Shown: positions 35,515-45,320, counted from the stretch's first letter. The stretch: 64,000 nt of DNA from Paenibacillus sp. GP183 (GCF_900104695.1 NZ_FNSW01000001.1:806001-870000), one strand, 5' to 3'. Numbers and translations are program-made. Notes: generated by a model from the letters alone, not told the origin.

Positions 35515-36796
35515 CCAAATTCTCCTCATAGCCTAAATGATAAAGTAAATCTATTAATACTAAAATTCCATCTGCCATACTTTCCGGTGAGGAAAATTCC
35601 AGAGGGGAATGGCTGATACCGCGAAGACTTGGCACAAAAAGCATCACGGTTGGACAATGCGGCTGAAAAATTTGCGAATCGTGCCCCGCGCCGCTCACCA
35701 TCCGATGGTGTGAAATATCATGATTCCGACAGATTTGTTCCAGCTTCCCGGTCAAATGATCGTTTAATTGCACAGGCTTTTCGTCCATCCATTGATGACA
35801 ATCTAGATGAAGCTCCCGAGCTGCGGCAATTTCCTGAAAACGGCTGATCATTCCTATGCAAAATTGATTTAGATCGTTTTCCGCGGTGTGCCGCACATCG
35901 ACGGAAAATGTGACTTTTCCGGGGATTACATTTGAAGCGTTAGGTTCAGCAGTGATACGGCCGACGGTAGCGACGAGTGGTTTGCCCACGCGCAAAGCTG
36001 TTTTCTCCAGCTGTAAAATCATCTCAGCAGCACCGGCCATAGCATCTTTACGAAGAGTCATAGGCGTTGTGCCTGCATGTCCAGTTTCACCTGTGATTGT
36101 AAAATTGAACCGCTTTTGCCCGACGATGGCATCCACGATTCCGAGCCTGTACCCTCGACGCTCAAGCACAATACCCTGCTCAATATGCAACTCGATAAAT
36201 GCAGCAATATCATTTCTGTGAGTCGGTTTTAGGGAAGGATCACCATAGCCGGACTCTTTCATAGCTTCCATAAATAGAATTCCATCTGTATCTTTCATTC
36301 CCTTTATTTGCTCAAAGTTATGATGACCCGTTATATTTCCAGAGCCCCAAAAAGTTAACGGGAACCGGCTTCCTTCTTCTTCACAAAGGGCCACAACTTC
36401 AAGACTGCGTTTGGGTGATCCATAGGTTTGAAGTAAGTAGTTTAAAGCTATCATTCCAGCTATAATACCATAGGCACCGTCATATTTTCCGCCATTGTTG
36501 ACGGTATCCAGATGCGATCCTGTAATTATTGTTTTACTGTCAGGAAGTATACCATCTAATCGTCCGAATACATTACCTACGCGATCGTCATATACATTTA
36601 AACCGTATTCCCTCATTTTAGCCGCAACTGCTTGCTGACCAGCCAGCCATTCTTGGGTATAGAGCAATCGGGTCACGCCGTCATGGCTATCGCTGCCAAA
36701 AACAGCCAGCCATTCAATTAGCTTTTCTGCTTCAGCAGCCAGATCACGCTTTAGATTATTATCGTTTGTTTTATTCGCTGCTTCTGTGTTGTCCAC
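35501..36796 (-). CDS. allC: Allantoate amidohydrolase (AllC/PucF type)
   Basis: The 431-residue protein belongs to the M20-type amidohydrolases: GSHLDTVNNGGKYDG metal-binding segment, EEEGSRFPLTFWGS, and the dimerisation domain marker GHAGTTPMTLRKDA, followed by GAGHDSQIF. It opens the allantoate ring product and releases ammonia and carbon dioxide, leading to ureidoglycine. Start is GTG 36796 with AGGAGG nine bases upstream, within the 15-base gap after allantoinase. Close relatives with this sequence style include N-carbamoyl amino acid hydrolases, but the neighbours settle the role. Confidence 0.9.
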   Translation of the reverse strand: MDNTEAANKTNDNNLKRDLAAEAEKLIEWLAVFGSDSHDGVTRLLYTQEWLAGQQAVAAKMREYGLNVYDDRVGNVFGRLDGILPDSKTIITGSHLDTVNNGGKYDGAYGIIAGMIALNYLLQTYGSPKRSLEVVALCEEEGSRFPLTFWGSGNITGHHNFEQIKGMKDTDGILFMEAMKESGYGDPSLKPTHRNDIAAFIELHIEQGIVLERRGYRLGIVDAIVGQKRFNFTITGETGHAGTTPMTLRKDAMAGAAEMILQLEKTALRVGKPLVATVGRITAEPNASNVIPGKVTFSVDVRHTAENDLNQFCIGMISRFQEIAAARELHLDCHQWMDEKPVQLNDHLTGKLEQICRNHDISHHRMVSGAGHDSQIFQPHCPTVMLFVPSLRGISHSPLEFSSPESMADGILVLIDLLYHLGYEENLDENL

Positions 36797-36811
36797 CCGC
36801 TCAGCCTCCTT

Positions 36812-38209
36812 CTAATCAGCGTTAACAGATGCTTCCTGCTGCGGACTCAGCCATTGGCCTAATCCCGTTTGAAGGATTCCCCGACCTGCTTCGTAAACTA
36901 CGATTCCTCGACATAGAGTTGTGATTACTCGGCAATCAAATGACCTGCCCAAATAAGGACTATGCGGATGCCGATATAATATATCCTCCTGCCGCAAAAC
37001 ATACCCTTTGTCTAAATCCATTACGACTAAATCTGCATCAGCTTGAAGCGTTATTTCTCCTTTACTCGGAAGCAAACCAAATCGCTTGGCCGGTTCATAG
37101 GACAACATGCGGGAAATTTGCGTCAAAGGAATGCCTCTGCGAAAGAAGCCCTCGTGAATCATTAGCTCCATACTGCTTTGAGCGCCTGATATCCCACCCC
37201 AAGCTGCGAAAAAGTTGCCGTCATTTTCATTTTTTAAACGAGACGGGCAGGGAGAATGATCAGATGTAATCATATCAATTCGACCTTCGCGGAGGAGTGT
37301 CCATAATCGGTTCTGCTCCTCCAAATCGCGCAGCGGCGGCGCGCATTTAGCAACGGGACCAAGCCGCTGCATATCCTCTACTGTCAAAGTTAAATAATGC
37401 GGACAGGTTTCCAAGGTTACATTCATGCCGGACTTCTTGGCAAGGTCAATGACTTCCACGGCCTGCGGACTGCTGATATGAACAAAATGCAAGGCGCAGC
37501 CCGTCTCTTTGGCATAAAATAAAGCTCGATTCACCGCCTCAAGCTCAGCAATGATCGGTCTCGAATCAGCGTAATCCTTGGCAGATAAACGGCCTTCTGC
37601 TATTTTACCAGCGGCCAGCTTGGATACCAGCGGTTCGCTTTCCGCATGCAGGGCTAAAATCCCGCCAAGCTCGGCGATTTTCTTCATCCCCACATAAAGC
37701 GTTATATCATCGGCTTCGCGAAAGATATCCTCGCCTTCACCGCCAGGGGAGGACATAAACGCTTTGAAGCCAATAACTCCACAGGCGGCCAATTCTTCAA
37801 GCTCAGCGATATTTCCAGTCTGAAGGCCACCCCAAAAGACATAATCAACAGCGGATTTGTCCTTCGCCGCTTCATGCTTTTGTCGCCAGGCATCGGCGTT
37901 AATGGTCGGCGGAACTCCATTTAACGGCATATCTGCAAAAGTGGTGCAGCCTCCCGCAGCCAAGGCGGCCGAACCGCTCTCAAAGCCTTCCCAATCCGCT
38001 AAGCCAGGCTCGTTAAAATGCACATGAACATCGATCATGCCTGGAAGGACATACTGGCCTGCCGCATCAATGGTCGAAGCGTCTAACGCATTTATAGATT
38101 CTGCAAGAGCGGCAATTTTCCCGGATCGTATGCCTATGTCCAACTGGCGAATCTCATCCCGCAGCACGACATTGCCTCGCTTGATCACCAGATCGAATGG
38201 TGTTGCCAT
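36812..38209 (-). CDS. allB: Allantoinase
   Basis: The 465-residue cyclic amidohydrolase has the metal motif VHVHFNEPG (His62 and His64), the carboxylated lysine K149 in GFKAFMSS and later histidines in HFVHISS and the Asp in SDHSPCP. These are the marks of allantoinase, which opens allantoin to allantoate. GAGGAGGG lies upstream of the ATG. It reads between the 5-hydroxyisourate hydrolase and allantoate amidohydrolase genes, in the reverse order of the pathway's last steps. Dihydropyrimidinases share the fold but lack the N-terminal style seen here and the context. Confidence 0.92.
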   Translation of the reverse strand: MATPFDLVIKRGNVVLRDEIRQLDIGIRSGKIAALAESINALDASTIDAAGQYVLPGMIDVHVHFNEPGLADWEGFESGSAALAAGGCTTFADMPLNGVPPTINADAWRQKHEAAKDKSAVDYVFWGGLQTGNIAELEELAACGVIGFKAFMSSPGGEGEDIFREADDITLYVGMKKIAELGGILALHAESEPLVSKLAAGKIAEGRLSAKDYADSRPIIAELEAVNRALFYAKETGCALHFVHISSPQAVEVIDLAKKSGMNVTLETCPHYLTLTVEDMQRLGPVAKCAPPLRDLEEQNRLWTLLREGRIDMITSDHSPCPSRLKNENDGNFFAAWGGISGAQSSMELMIHEGFFRRGIPLTQISRMLSYEPAKRFGLLPSKGEITLQADADLVVMDLDKGYVLRQEDILYRHPHSPYLGRSFDCRVITTLCRGIVVYEAGRGILQTGLGQWLSPQQEASVNAD

Positions 38210-38275
38210 TGTAACCCTCCTCAGAGTTTTGCTTTAGCAAAACTGACTTCGTAAGCATCATCTTAAAGTTTTGGT

Positions 38276-38626
38276 TTAGCTTCCCCTATAAGTGCTATAG
38301 CCTCCAGGCGCGACCAGCAAAGGAACATGATAATGCGATTGCGGATCAAGGATTTGGAACCGCACGGGAACCTGTTCCAGAAATAGACTTTCGATTCCTT
38401 GCGAACGAAAGTAACGCCCGACCTCAAAAACAAGCTCGTAGCTGCCGCTAAGCATCGTGTCTTTTTCCAGCAAAGGGGCCTCCGTCCTGCCGTCTTCATT
38501 CGTTTCAAAGCTGTATAGAATCGCTGCTGCTTCTCCCTGCAATATCCGCCACAGTTCAATTTGCATGCCTCGTGCAGGTATGCCGCGAGACAAATCCAGC
38601 ACGTGGGTGGTTAATCGTCCAGCCAT
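38276..38626 (-). CDS. pucM: 5-hydroxyisourate hydrolase (transthyretin-like)
   Basis: The 116-residue protein opens with LTTHVLDLSRGIPA, which carries the catalytic His, and ends with the invariant YRGS tail. Both mark a transthyretin-like 5-hydroxyisourate hydrolase, the step after uricase. It is 13 bases after the uricase gene. GGGGAGG lies upstream of the ATG. The length and absence of a signal peptide are normal for the bacterial cytosolic enzyme. Confidence 0.95.
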   Translation of the reverse strand: MAGRLTTHVLDLSRGIPARGMQIELWRILQGEAAAILYSFETNEDGRTEAPLLEKDTMLSGSYELVFEVGRYFRSQGIESLFLEQVPVRFQILDPQSHYHVPLLVAPGGYSTYRGS

Positions 38627-38639
38627 AGCTTATCCTCCC

Positions 38640-39599
38640 CTATTCCTTCAAATCTTCACGTGTGACGGAAAACCCTTGAAAGCCAAAGGGCGGCCGAGGC
38701 TCTGTAAAGACCTTTCCTTCTGAAGTAGAAATGGTCTCAACAATGGTATCCCATGTACGGTTATTGGATTCAAAACGAACCTCGGACAACTGCTGAAAAC
38801 GAGACAATACCTTCAGACCAATTTGATAAATCAAATTTTGAATGGAGGGTGTTTTATTCTCGTGAAAGATCGTTTGGGCAATGTCGCGAACTTGCTCCGA
38901 AGGCACGTAATACGCGTTATCTCCCGAAAGGCCATAGGAAATATGCGCATACTCCCAATAAATATTCAAGAAAATATAAAGCGGCCGATCAAAAGTTTCC
39001 GGCAGTGTTGTATATTCATCACGGATGAAGCCGTAGAAGGAGCTGCCGTTCACTTTGATCAGCTGCAAGTCCATCAGACTGCTCATAAGAGAGTTAATCA
39101 CCACACCTGAAGCGTCTTCCGACCGTGAAATCTCCAGACTTGCAGAGCTGTAATCATTATGTGATCTGCGATAAACGAGTCCGCTTTCCGAGAAGCTTCC
39201 CTGTGTCTGTGCAGGAACTTCTACCGGAACGAAAGGCAAACGGTCACCAGTAATTGCAATAGAAGTGACGTGAGGATATTTTTCTAAAAACCGTTCACTG
39301 ACAAAGGCTAAAAAGCCTTCGATGGTATTACCTTCAAACTCTGCGGCCTGACGAAGGATAAAGTTTTTCATCGAATCCGTTGCCACAACAAAGGTATTGT
39401 CACCTTCAGTGAATGAAGTCAAAAATACCTGGCCATAAACAGTGAATTTAACATTTAAAGCAAAAATGACATTATCATTGCCTGTAAAGCTTGACTCATG
39501 TATCGGCTCAATGCCTGTTAAAGGCTTGGCAAAGGTGCGATAAACGAATACATCAGCTTTGCCATAATATAGGGTACGTTCCTTTAATTTATCTAACAT
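38640..39599 (-). CDS. Urate oxidase (cofactor-free uricase)
   Basis: The 319-residue protein has uricase marks in order: LYYGKADVFVYRTFAKPL, VFLTSFTEGDNTFVVATDSMKN with the catalytic Thr in the ATDSMKN segment, YSSASLEIS and the C-terminal PFGFQGFSVTRED. It oxidises urate to 5-hydroxyisourate without a cofactor. The start is ATG 39599 with GGGAGG upstream; a TTG at 39620 would add seven residues. In B. subtilis PucL the decarboxylase is fused to the N-terminus; here the two are separate adjacent genes. It lies directly after the OHCU decarboxylase gene. Confidence 0.93.
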   Translation of the reverse strand: MLDKLKERTLYYGKADVFVYRTFAKPLTGIEPIHESSFTGNDNVIFALNVKFTVYGQVFLTSFTEGDNTFVVATDSMKNFILRQAAEFEGNTIEGFLAFVSERFLEKYPHVTSIAITGDRLPFVPVEVPAQTQGSFSESGLVYRRSHNDYSSASLEISRSEDASGVVINSLMSSLMDLQLIKVNGSSFYGFIRDEYTTLPETFDRPLYIFLNIYWEYAHISYGLSGDNAYYVPSEQVRDIAQTIFHENKTPSIQNLIYQIGLKVLSRFQQLSEVRFESNNRTWDTIVETISTSEGKVFTEPRPPFGFQGFSVTREDLKE

Positions 39600-39620
39600 A
39601 GGTATGAACCTCCCGCTCAA

Positions 39621-40121
39621 TTATGCTTCTAACAAATCCGCTAAACGAAATTGCGTGATTTTGTAAATCTCCTGCAAGGCTTGTTCATGTTCCGCTTCAA
39701 GTGTATTAGTTAAACGCTTTTCCATCGCTGATAAAATAGTTTCCTTGCTCTGACCACGAACAGCCATAATAAAAGGAAAATTAAATTTCGCGACATATGC
39801 ATTATTGAATGAATTGAATTGATTAAATTCTGCGGGAGACAGTCGGTCTAAACCAACCCCCTGCTGCTCCAGCTGTGAAATTTCGCTCATTTGCAGTCTT
39901 GTAGCCAAGTCGGGATGAGCTCGCAGAAGTGAAACTTGTTCTTCAGCTGTCTTTTCCCGCACAATTTGAGTCATGGTCTGATGCAAATGAGTTAATGAAG
40001 CAAAAGGCCGATGTACCCATGCTTGCTCCGCGACCCATGGCGAATGCTCGAAAACCCAGCCCAGCAGCTCCACAAATGGATCCTTCTCTAATCGATTAAT
40101 ATGATCTATTGAATAACGCAT
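39621..40121 (-). CDS. uraD: OHCU decarboxylase (UraD)
   Basis: The 166-residue protein matches the 2-oxo-4-hydroxy-4-carboxy-5-ureidoimidazoline decarboxylase family: early LGWVFEHSPWVAEQAW, the LRAHPDLATRL motif and the FPFIMAVRGQSK strand. It converts OHCU to S-allantoin, after uricase and 5-hydroxyisourate hydrolase. The start is ATG 40121 with AGGACAGGTG upstream; a GTG at 40142 is a weaker alternative. It is 33 bases after the deaminase gene and 21 bases before uricase, so translation is probably coupled. Confidence 0.93.
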   Translation of the reverse strand: MRYSIDHINRLEKDPFVELLGWVFEHSPWVAEQAWVHRPFASLTHLHQTMTQIVREKTAEEQVSLLRAHPDLATRLQMSEISQLEQQGVGLDRLSPAEFNQFNSFNNAYVAKFNFPFIMAVRGQSKETILSAMEKRLTNTLEAEHEQALQEIYKITQFRLADLLEA

Positions 40122-40154
40122 ACAGCACCTGTCCTCTATCACCTTTCAAACACG

Positions 40155-40637
40155 TTAATCCCAATATCCCTCATGAACAGCAATGACTTCCACTTCCACC
40201 TCCGGAAAGGGTCCGACCACCTTGATCGGTTTATTGCCTCTGGCAAACACATCGGAGCAAGGCAAATCCAGCGTCGGATTGACTTCGCTTTCTCCAGTGA
40301 GCTCTGCCAGCTTCTTCTCGGAAATGCCATAGACCACTCTGCCGACATTGCCCCAATAAATCGCGCCCGCGCACATGGCACAGGGTTCAACGGAGGAATA
40401 TAAGGTACAATTCCACAAAAAGCTTTTGCTGAAAAGCGCAGATGCGGCAACCATCAATGATGTCTCCGCATGACCCGTACAGTTCTTTGTCGTGATTTCA
40501 ATATTCCCTTGCTCTAATAAAATTTTGCCCTCATGATCTACCAATATAGCGCCAAAAGGTGTGTTACCCTGCTCTCTCGCTTTTTTCGAAACTTCTACAC
40601 ATTTTTGCAAATAAAAAGTATGCTCGTGATAGTTCAT
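40155..40637 (-). CDS. guaD: Guanine deaminase-like nucleoside deaminase
   Basis: The 160-residue cytidine/deoxycytidylate-deaminase-fold enzyme has the zinc motifs HAETS and PCAMC, plus NTPFGAILV early. Guanine deaminases of the GuaD type and related purine deaminases share this size. Between xanthine dehydrogenase and OHCU decarboxylase genes it most likely turns guanine to xanthine and feeds the dehydrogenase. It differs from B. subtilis GuaD in the C-terminal part (LTGESEVNPTLDLP segment), so other purine or related substrates remain possible. GGAG precedes the ATG. Confidence 0.75.
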   Translation of the reverse strand: MNYHEHTFYLQKCVEVSKKAREQGNTPFGAILVDHEGKILLEQGNIEITTKNCTGHAETSLMVAASALFSKSFLWNCTLYSSVEPCAMCAGAIYWGNVGRVVYGISEKKLAELTGESEVNPTLDLPCSDVFARGNKPIKVVGPFPEVEVEVIAVHEGYWD

Positions 40638-40649
40638 TGCTGCCAGCTC

Positions 40650-41123
40650 CTATTTCACCAATTTTTCTACGGCGCGCATAATGCCTCCATACCCGGTGCA
40701 GCGGCATAGATTGCCGGATAAGCCTTCTTCAATTTCGCTTTGACACGGGTGTGGATTCTCAGTGAGCAGCGCTTGGACCGAAATGATCATTCCGGGCGTA
40801 CAGTAACCGCATTGAAATCCGCCTTCTTCTAAAAAAGCTTGCTGGATGGGATGCAGCGTTTCGTTTCCTATGCCTTCAATTGTTGTGATCTGTTTATCGG
40901 CACATTGATAAGCCATGATCAAACAAGAATTGACCGCCTTGCCATCTACCAGAACCATACACGCGCCGCACCGGCCCATTTCACAGGAAACCTTGGTTCC
41001 CGTCAGCTCTAAATCATCCCTTAAAATATTCAATAATCGTTTAGAAGGCGGAATATGCAGCACTACGTCCTTGTTATTCACATGACTGCGCCATTCACTG
41101 GATACTGCTTGCCTCGTGCTCAT
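40650..41123 (-). CDS. pucE: Xanthine dehydrogenase iron-sulfur subunit
   Basis: The 157-residue protein binds two [2Fe-2S] clusters: Cys47, Cys52, Cys55, Cys67 in the plant-type ferredoxin half and Cys105, Cys108, Cys140, Cys142 (CGYC and CRCTGY) in the helical half. It passes electrons from the molybdenum subunit to the FAD subunit. The start is ATG 41123 with AAAGGAGTG upstream, overlapping the molybdenum-subunit gene end by 29 bases. PucE in B. subtilis is the counterpart. Confidence 0.93.
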   Translation of the reverse strand: MSTRQAVSSEWRSHVNNKDVVLHIPPSKRLLNILRDDLELTGTKVSCEMGRCGACMVLVDGKAVNSCLIMAYQCADKQITTIEGIGNETLHPIQQAFLEEGGFQCGYCTPGMIISVQALLTENPHPCQSEIEEGLSGNLCRCTGYGGIMRAVEKLVK

Positions 41124-43428
41124 CGTTAAACACTCCTTTCGGTATGATAAAATCCTGCTGCAGCTCTTCAGGACTAATCGGCAGCTTGTTGATTCGTTTG
41201 CCCACTGCGTGGTAAACGGCAGATGCAATAGCTGGAGCCAATACAACGGTTCCGACTTCTCCAACCCCGCGAGGTCCATACGTATCTTCCTCAGGCAATT
41301 CCTCAATGGCCTCCAATTCAAAATCACGATGAATATCGCTTGCCGTCGGAATCAGATAGGTATCCAAATTCCTGGTAATGTACTCACCGGCATGCATTTG
41401 CGCATCCTCTGTCAAGGTGAAGCCCAAGGCCATGATGCTGCCGCCTTCAATCTGACCAAGGTATCCTTGCGGATTAGCGACAGGTCCCGCTGCCACAGCA
41501 TGAAATTGATCGAGCAGCCTTACTCTCCCTGTCAGCGTATTAACCTCAACCTTTACGGCTACTGCAGCATAAGTGTAAAGAAAATGGCCTCCCATAATCG
41601 GGTCAGGCGTTATCGGATAATGAAACTTGGTTTCTATGGCAATTGGCTCACTCAACTTGGCGGAAATGTCTTGATAACTTATAAGCGGCGAGCTTGAATC
41701 GCGACTTGCTTGCAGATCCGCTTTGCGCCAAACTCCTTCGGGACCTGCGGTCAGCAGCTCGATGGCTACGCCGGTGTAATGCGAAGCTGCCGTCAGCAGC
41801 TGCTGCAGAAAAAGCGGCTTGAGTCTTTGCAGCGCCATCCACATCATGCTTGTAGCACGGGACGCTGTGCTGGAACCGCTCTGCGGAACAAGGTCCGTAT
41901 CGCCGATCAGCAGACGGAGGTCGCTTGCCTGGCAGTCAAAGTGCTCGATCAGCATCAGCTCCAGAGTTGCGATGAGCCCTTGGCCAAATTCCTCAAAGCC
42001 AAAAACGACCTCAATTTTTCCGTCATGACTCAAAACTATGCGTCCGCCTGAATCATCGGGAATACCGTAGCCTAACCCTGCGCCGTGCATCGTTAATGCG
42101 GCTCCAATCCCGTATTTAAGCCACGGCGCAGACGGGCGGTTCCCGCTTACCGAAGTAAGCTGCGTTCGGCTGGCCCAAAGCTCAGACCGATCAATCATGT
42201 CCCATACCTGGCTGGCTCCATCTGTAGGCGCGATCCGTTGACCGAGCGGTCCCAGAGTATGCTTATCCCTGAGATTGATTTGGCGCAATGCCCATGGGTC
42301 CATTCCCAGTTTCTCTGCCAAGCGATCCATCTGGCACTCCAAGGCAAAAATCGCCTGATTGCCGCCAAAGCCGCGAAATTCGCCGGATACGCCGTTATTG
42401 GTAAAAACCGAGATGCCTTCAACGGCAACATTCGGCATCGTGTAGAGGCCGATCATATGCTCTGTGGCAAAATTAAGCACAGGCCCGCCCAGTGTAGCGT
42501 ATGCGCCAGTATCGGCAACGATTCTTGCCTGATGCGCCATAATTCGGCCTTCGCTGTCCACTCCTGTTTTTACATGTATCTTCATCGGGTGGCGCTTGAG
42601 GCCTGCCCTGAAGGATTCCCATCTGGAATTGTGAATCTTCACTGGTCTTCCACTGATAACCGCAAGCAAAGCTCCGTAAGGCTGCACGTTCAATTCGTCC
42701 TTGCCGCCGAACGAGCCGCCGATGGGGCTGGACACGATACGAATCGCGGTTTGCGGGATGGCCAGAATACGGGACAGCTGAAATTGGTCCATATAGCCAT
42801 GCTGGGTAGCCGAGTAAACCGTTAGCCGGCCATCCGCCTCCGGTATAAATAAGCCGCCTTCCATTTCCATATACGTATGCATTTGTCTTGGAGTAGAATA
42901 GGTTTCCTCCACGATAAATGCGCTATTAGCGAATCCTGTTTCTATATTTCCAACCTTATGATTGGTGCGGTGCAAAACATTGCCATTTGGATGAAGCTGA
43001 ACGGATTCCTGCAGCAGGGCTGCTTCCGGATCATCAATAACGGGAAGCAGCTCGTAATCGACTTCGATTAAAGTCAGGGCATAGTCTGCAAGCTCCTCAG
43101 TTTCGGCAGCAACAGCTGCAACAGCATCGCCAATATAACGAACGCGATCTTCACACAGCACCGGTTGATCCGGTGTTTCGATCCCGAACCGATTTAAACC
43201 GGGAACATCCAGATGGGTAATAACAGCGTGAACGCCTTTGAGCATCGAAGCTTTTTCTATCCGAATATCTTTAATGACCGCATGCGGATGAGGACTTCTC
43301 AGCACCTTGCCATAAAGCATCTCGGGTGCCTGCAGATCCGTTAAATATTTAAGCTGACCTGTTACTTTTTCCATACCATCCGGACGTGTGCGCCAACGTT
43401 TTCCACTCGTTAACCGGTTTATTCGCAT
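41095..43428 (-). CDS. pucD: Xanthine dehydrogenase molybdenum-binding subunit
   Basis: The 777-residue catalytic subunit has the domain order of the family: aldehyde-oxidase hammerhead (FDAPEMLYGKVLRSPHPHA-like start), then GGSFGGKDE, FRGFGGNQAIFALE and the late PYGPRGVGEVGTV-like stretch with the catalytic Glu in GVGEVG. It hydroxylates hypoxanthine and xanthine to urate at the molybdopterin site. The start is ATG 43428 with AGGGTGA upstream; a GTG at 43437 lies inside that site. The gene is flanked by the FAD and iron-sulfur subunit genes. Confidence 0.92.
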   Translation of the reverse strand: MRINRLTSGKRWRTRPDGMEKVTGQLKYLTDLQAPEMLYGKVLRSPHPHAVIKDIRIEKASMLKGVHAVITHLDVPGLNRFGIETPDQPVLCEDRVRYIGDAVAAVAAETEELADYALTLIEVDYELLPVIDDPEAALLQESVQLHPNGNVLHRTNHKVGNIETGFANSAFIVEETYSTPRQMHTYMEMEGGLFIPEADGRLTVYSATQHGYMDQFQLSRILAIPQTAIRIVSSPIGGSFGGKDELNVQPYGALLAVISGRPVKIHNSRWESFRAGLKRHPMKIHVKTGVDSEGRIMAHQARIVADTGAYATLGGPVLNFATEHMIGLYTMPNVAVEGISVFTNNGVSGEFRGFGGNQAIFALECQMDRLAEKLGMDPWALRQINLRDKHTLGPLGQRIAPTDGASQVWDMIDRSELWASRTQLTSVSGNRPSAPWLKYGIGAALTMHGAGLGYGIPDDSGGRIVLSHDGKIEVVFGFEEFGQGLIATLELMLIEHFDCQASDLRLLIGDTDLVPQSGSSTASRATSMMWMALQRLKPLFLQQLLTAASHYTGVAIELLTAGPEGVWRKADLQASRDSSSPLISYQDISAKLSEPIAIETKFHYPITPDPIMGGHFLYTYAAVAVKVEVNTLTGRVRLLDQFHAVAAGPVANPQGYLGQIEGGSIMALGFTLTEDAQMHAGEYITRNLDTYLIPTASDIHRDFELEAIEELPEEDTYGPRGVGEVGTVVLAPAIASAVYHAVGKRINKLPISPEELQQDFIIPKGVFNDEHEASSIQ

Positions 43429-43453
43429 CGTTCTCACCCTTTCTACCGCAGTC

Positions 43454-44350
43454 TTAACTAGAAGCTGCTAACTCACTCCAAAGACCGGAGCTAATTAGGT
43501 TCGCGGCTGTTTTCTTACGGTATGCTGCTGAGGCGAATGGATCCGAATAAGCAATCATTTGTTCTTGAACAGCCTGCTGCAGCTGTTGCAGTAAATTCGG
43601 GGTTAACCGGCTTCCATTCAGTAATGCTTCCGACTGGGTCAATCGCAGGCAATAGCTTGAACCGCCTCCAGCAGCGATATGAAAATCAGCTAATCCCCCA
43701 TCAGCATGGATCCATCCTTGAAAAGCAGTTGTAACTATTGAAGGCGTAAATGCTTCTCTTCTTCCTATTTTTTGATAAAAGGATACATATCTTCCTAAAC
43801 GCTCTGAACTCATCTGAGGCAAGCTCACTGATATCAACAGCCGCTTCTCCTGATAACCGGGTTGACTGATTGCATATACCCAATCCTGGAGCAGCTCCGT
43901 TTGACGGGAGCTTCCACCATACCAATTCAACACAGCACCGCTCACAAGCAGTGCCGGAATGGAGTCTCCCACAGCTGAAATTATATTGCCGCCAAGCGTT
44001 GCCATATTGCGTATCGAAGGAGCGGCAATACTGCGGATGGCCTGCACAAGATGAGCAAACTCCGCTTGGATATGCGGATGCTTGGCGCATTCCGATAAAG
44101 ACACAGCGGCACCGATCACTGCCTCATCCGCTTTGATTTGAATGGCTGACATTTCGGCAATAGCTGCAACACTTATTAAATGATGCGGCATTTCACTAAT
44201 ACCTGATTCCCATTGTGTCCGCAGTAAAGTGCCGCCTGAAATAAACTTGCTCCCCAATCCTAACATTTGCTGCAGCCGCCATGCCTCTCCTATCGAATCA
44301 GGCTCCCAAACGCTTGGTGCTGGAGCATAACTTTCGTTGCTAAGAGCCAT
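43454..44350 (-). CDS. pucC: Xanthine dehydrogenase FAD-binding subunit
   Basis: The 298-residue protein is a CoxM/XdhB-type FAD subunit: FISGGTLLRTQWESG near the start (FAD binding), SIAAPSIRNMATLGGNIISA in the middle and a C-terminal domain with FYQKIGRREAFTPS. It carries electrons to NAD or another acceptor. Start is ATG 44350 with GGGAGG eight bases before it; a TTG at 44356 is unlikely. It precedes the molybdenum subunit gene and follows the nucleoside-type permease gene by 16 bases. Confidence 0.9.
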   Translation of the reverse strand: MALSNESYAPAPSVWEPDSIGEAWRLQQMLGLGSKFISGGTLLRTQWESGISEMPHHLISVAAIAEMSAIQIKADEAVIGAAVSLSECAKHPHIQAEFAHLVQAIRSIAAPSIRNMATLGGNIISAVGDSIPALLVSGAVLNWYGGSSRQTELLQDWVYAISQPGYQEKRLLISVSLPQMSSERLGRYVSFYQKIGRREAFTPSIVTTAFQGWIHADGGLADFHIAAGGGSSYCLRLTQSEALLNGSRLTPNLLQQLQQAVQEQMIAYSDPFASAAYRKKTAANLISSGLWSELAASS

Positions 44351-44366
44351 AATCAAGCCTCCCGGA

Positions 44367-45296
44367 TTAGAATCGTTGCTCTCGGATGTAAGGCTCCCCC
44401 ACTGCTTCCGGCTTGCCTGTTAATTTGTTGCGATTCCGCCAGCCTGTGAACATCAGGACTAGGATGGTGATCACATAAGGCAGCATTTTCAAAAAATAGG
44501 AAGGTATTTGGCTGCCGATCAATTGAATTCGGAAGCCTAATGTATCTAGTCCGCCAAAAAAATAGGAAACGGCCATCGCACGGAGCGGGTTCCATTTAGC
44601 GAAAATTACCAAGGCAACGGCAATCCAGCCTCTGCCTGCTGTCATGCCTTCGATCCAGCTCGGCGAATAAACCAGAATGAGATCGGCGCCTGCAAGACCA
44701 ATCAGCATCGAACCCGCAACCACATATAAATATCTGTTTAAAAAAACGCGTATACCCATGACATCAGCTGTACCGGGGCTGTCGCCAATCGCTCTTAAGT
44801 GCAGTCCCCATGAGGTTTTGAATATAAACAGGTGCATCGCCGCTGCAAGAAGTATGCTGGCCCAGGTAAGCAGGTCTAAATGAGCGAATATTTGACCCAA
44901 AAAAGGTATCGGCTCAATCCAGCTCAAATGCAGCTTGGGAACGGATCCCGCAATAGGCATACCGGACACCGGCTTACCTAAGTAAGCGCTCAGTCCAGTT
45001 CCGAATAATGTGATGGCCAACCCGCTCACGACCTGATTCGCCCGCATCGTGATGCTTAAAAAGGCATGAAGCAAGCCAAGTAATGCACTGGATCCCAATG
45101 AAGCTAACAAAGCTAATACCAGGCTTTCCGTTTGGATATAGACCAGGCATGTCGTTACAGCTCCGATCAGCATCAGTCCTTCAGCTCCGAGGTTGATAAC
45201 TCCCGCCCGTTCACATAGAATGCCGCCCAAAGTCGCAAGCAGCAGAGGTGTTCCTGATGATATAGCAGCTACAAGCAATTGCATTATAAAGTCCAC
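44367..45296 (-). CDS. BMP-family ABC importer permease 2 (NupQ/YufQ type)
   Basis: The 309-residue integral protein has about nine helices, and its LATLGGILCERAGVINLGAEGLMLIGA stretch is the family hallmark of sugar/nucleoside (RbsC/NupQ-like) permeases. A PSWIEGMTAGRGWIAVALV segment in the second half is typical. It forms the channel with the other permease encoded just upstream. Being in front of xanthine dehydrogenase suggests that it imports purine nucleosides, bases or related compounds; B. subtilis NupNOPQ carries guanosine. The exact cargo is inferred. Confidence 0.88.
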   Translation of the reverse strand: MDFIMQLLVAAISSGTPLLLATLGGILCERAGVINLGAEGLMLIGAVTTCLVYIQTESLVLALLASLGSSALLGLLHAFLSITMRANQVVSGLAITLFGTGLSAYLGKPVSGMPIAGSVPKLHLSWIEPIPFLGQIFAHLDLLTWASILLAAAMHLFIFKTSWGLHLRAIGDSPGTADVMGIRVFLNRYLYVVAGSMLIGLAGADLILVYSPSWIEGMTAGRGWIAVALVIFAKWNPLRAMAVSYFFGGLDTLGFRIQLIGSQIPSYFLKMLPYVITILVLMFTGWRNRNKLTGKPEAVGEPYIREQRF

Positions 45297-45320
45297 AGCG
45301 CTGCCCCTTCCTTTAAAGTC